Assembly: GCA_964655195.1 (NCBI GenBank)
Contig: CAZZLK010000056.1
Location: forward strand, 1 to 5,460
DNA: 5,460 nt
Direction: 5' to 3'
From: DUMJ01 sp964655195
GTDB taxonomy: Bacteria > DUMJ01
Shown: positions 4,681 through 5,460 of the stretch, piece after piece
Position numbering within the stretch: the stretch's first letter is position 1
Layout: the number at the start of each line of letters is the position of its first letter
The notes under the pieces: generated by a model
What the model saw: only the letters and a program-made list of their open reading frames with translations
Told to the model about the DNA's origin: nothing
Database searches by the model: none
Made by a program: the position numbers and the translations under genes

Positions 4681-5460
4681 TTATTCTATTCTATCCCCTT
4701 TCAATGTATACTCACTTGCCTCTCTTATCTTTACCTTTACAATTGTACCCGGTGTTAATTTTTCATCTATAATTACTACCTTGTTTGTCCTGGTCCTTCC
4801 TCTCGATTGGTTTGGGAATTTTGCCCTCTCCTCTTCTATCAGGACTTCCTGAGTGGTACCTATAAGTCTCTCATTCAGTTCCCTGGATATTTCGTTTTGT
4901 ACCTGGTTAAATATCTCATACCTTCTCTGCTTTACCTCGTATGGAAGGTCTGGCAACTCAGAAGCCTTAGTCATAGGCCTTTTAGAAAATATCGCTGAAT
5001 ATACCTGGTCAAACTTTATCTCCTTTATAAATTCCAGGAGTTCCTGAAATTCCTCCTCTGTCTCTGTAGGATAACCAATTATGATATCGGTAGTAAGAGC
5101 AATGCCTGGTACTGCAGTCCTAACTTTTTCCACCAGAGCCCTATACTGCTCCTTTGTATAATTCCTGTTCATAAGTCTGAGTATTCTGTCATTTCCTCCC
5201 TGAACCGGAAGGTGCAGATGCTCACATACCTTTGGAAGTTCTGCCATCGCCTTTATAAGTTCGTCTGACATATCCTTTGGATGCGATGTTGTAAATCTAA
5301 TCCTCTCCAAGCCCTTTATATCATTAAGCCTATAGAGTAACTGGGCAAAGGTGATTTCACCAGGTATATCTTTTCCATAGGAGTTTACATTCTGGCCAAG
5401 CAGGACTATCTCCTTGGCTCCTCTCTCTACCAGACCCTCCACCTCTTCTACAATCATCTG
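4681..5460 (-). CDS. miaB: MiaB, tRNA-2-methylthio-N6-dimethylallyladenosine synthase, partial (C-terminal 259 residues)
   Basis: The frame is open to the right edge. The ATG at 5457-5455 is internal (a Gln codon precedes it in frame), so the N-terminal methylthiotransferase domain and the radical-SAM CxxxCxxC motif lie outside the window. What remains is most of the radical-SAM barrel and the C-terminal TRAM domain. LLGQNVNSYG at visible residues 20-29 is diagnostic of MiaB rather than RimO or MtaB, and TSHPKD, HLHLPVQGGND and TDIIIGYPTET follow in family order. The last 60 or so residues, with GRTRTNKVV, are the tRNA-binding TRAM domain. MiaB adds the 2-methylthio group to isopentenyl-A37 of tRNAs reading UNN codons, using two 4Fe-4S clusters and SAM. 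The usual length is about 440 residues. The segment after the barrel reads SKRPMTKA where family members mostly have a Pro-Gly-Thr or Glu-Gly-Thr type turn. It converges on the operon with 5 bases between stops. Confidence 0.95.
   Translation of the reverse strand, partial: QMIVEEVEGLVERGAKEIVLLGQNVNSYGKDIPGEITFAQLLYRLNDIKGLERIRFTTSHPKDMSDELIKAMAELPKVCEHLHLPVQGGNDRILRLMNRNYTKEQYRALVEKVRTAVPGIALTTDIIIGYPTETEEEFQELLEFIKEIKFDQVYSAIFSKRPMTKASELPDLPYEVKQRRYEIFNQVQNEISRELNERLIGTTQEVLIEEERAKFPNQSRGRTRTNKVVIIDEKLTPGTIVKVKIREASEYTLKGDRIE

Noticed and set aside
4649..4682. Inverted repeats CTCGT/ACGAG and AGATA/TATCT near the convergent stops, as a bidirectional terminator
   Set aside because: The first has a 5-bp stem with a 2-base centre and no adjoining T-tract. 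The second is AU-only in most pairs with a single-base centre and cannot form a stable loop. Neither is convincing.

Overview
The window looks like bacterial chromosome. From about position 690 rightwards it is AT-rich (five 60-base lines sampled in the UDP-sugar dehydrogenase gene give 113 G+C in 300). Arginine codons there are almost all AGA/AGG and ATA is common for isoleucine. Starts have clear GGAGG-type Shine-Dalgarno sites and genes are tightly packed. This fits a low-GC, possibly thermophilic and anaerobic lineage such as Firmicutes, Dictyoglomi or Atribacterota-like bacteria, but the sequence does not fix the phylum.

Layout, left to right: (1) 1-638, minus strand, the N-terminal 212 residues of a sialidase-fold protein with Asp-box (BNR) repeats, starting at GTG and running off the left edge; (2) 688-1998, minus strand, a complete UDP-glucose/UDP-sugar 6-dehydrogenase; (3) 1999-2131, a divergent intergenic region with candidate extended -10 promoters in both directions and a perfect 8-bp inverted repeat between them; (4) 2132-4675, plus strand, a compact three-gene operon of a short-chain dehydrogenase/reductase, a zinc-dependent medium-chain alcohol dehydrogenase and a GAF-ANTAR regulator; (5) 4681 to the right edge, minus strand, the C-terminal 259 residues of MiaB, the tRNA methylthiotransferase, converging on the operon with only 5 bases between stop codons. 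No stretch above 300 bases lacks a gene. I saw no tRNA, rRNA, CRISPR array, insertion sequence or convincing intrinsic terminator.

How the genes may work together: the plus-strand operon pairs two NAD(P)-dependent oxidoreductases with a cytoplasmic sensor that has a GAF input domain and an ANTAR RNA-binding output domain. This suggests that a small-molecule signal controls transcription antitermination of related genes, possibly including this operon. The divergent dehydrogenase gene makes UDP-uronic acid for surface polysaccharide and may share control through the central inverted repeat. The sialidase-like gene follows it in the same direction with no visible terminator between, so read-through is possible. 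However, its base composition (285 G+C in the first 600 bases) and arginine codons (six of six CGN) are foreign to the rest of the window. That points to horizontal acquisition or an assembly join near 640-690, and is the most striking anomaly here. I do not see a clear undescribed defence or mobile system.
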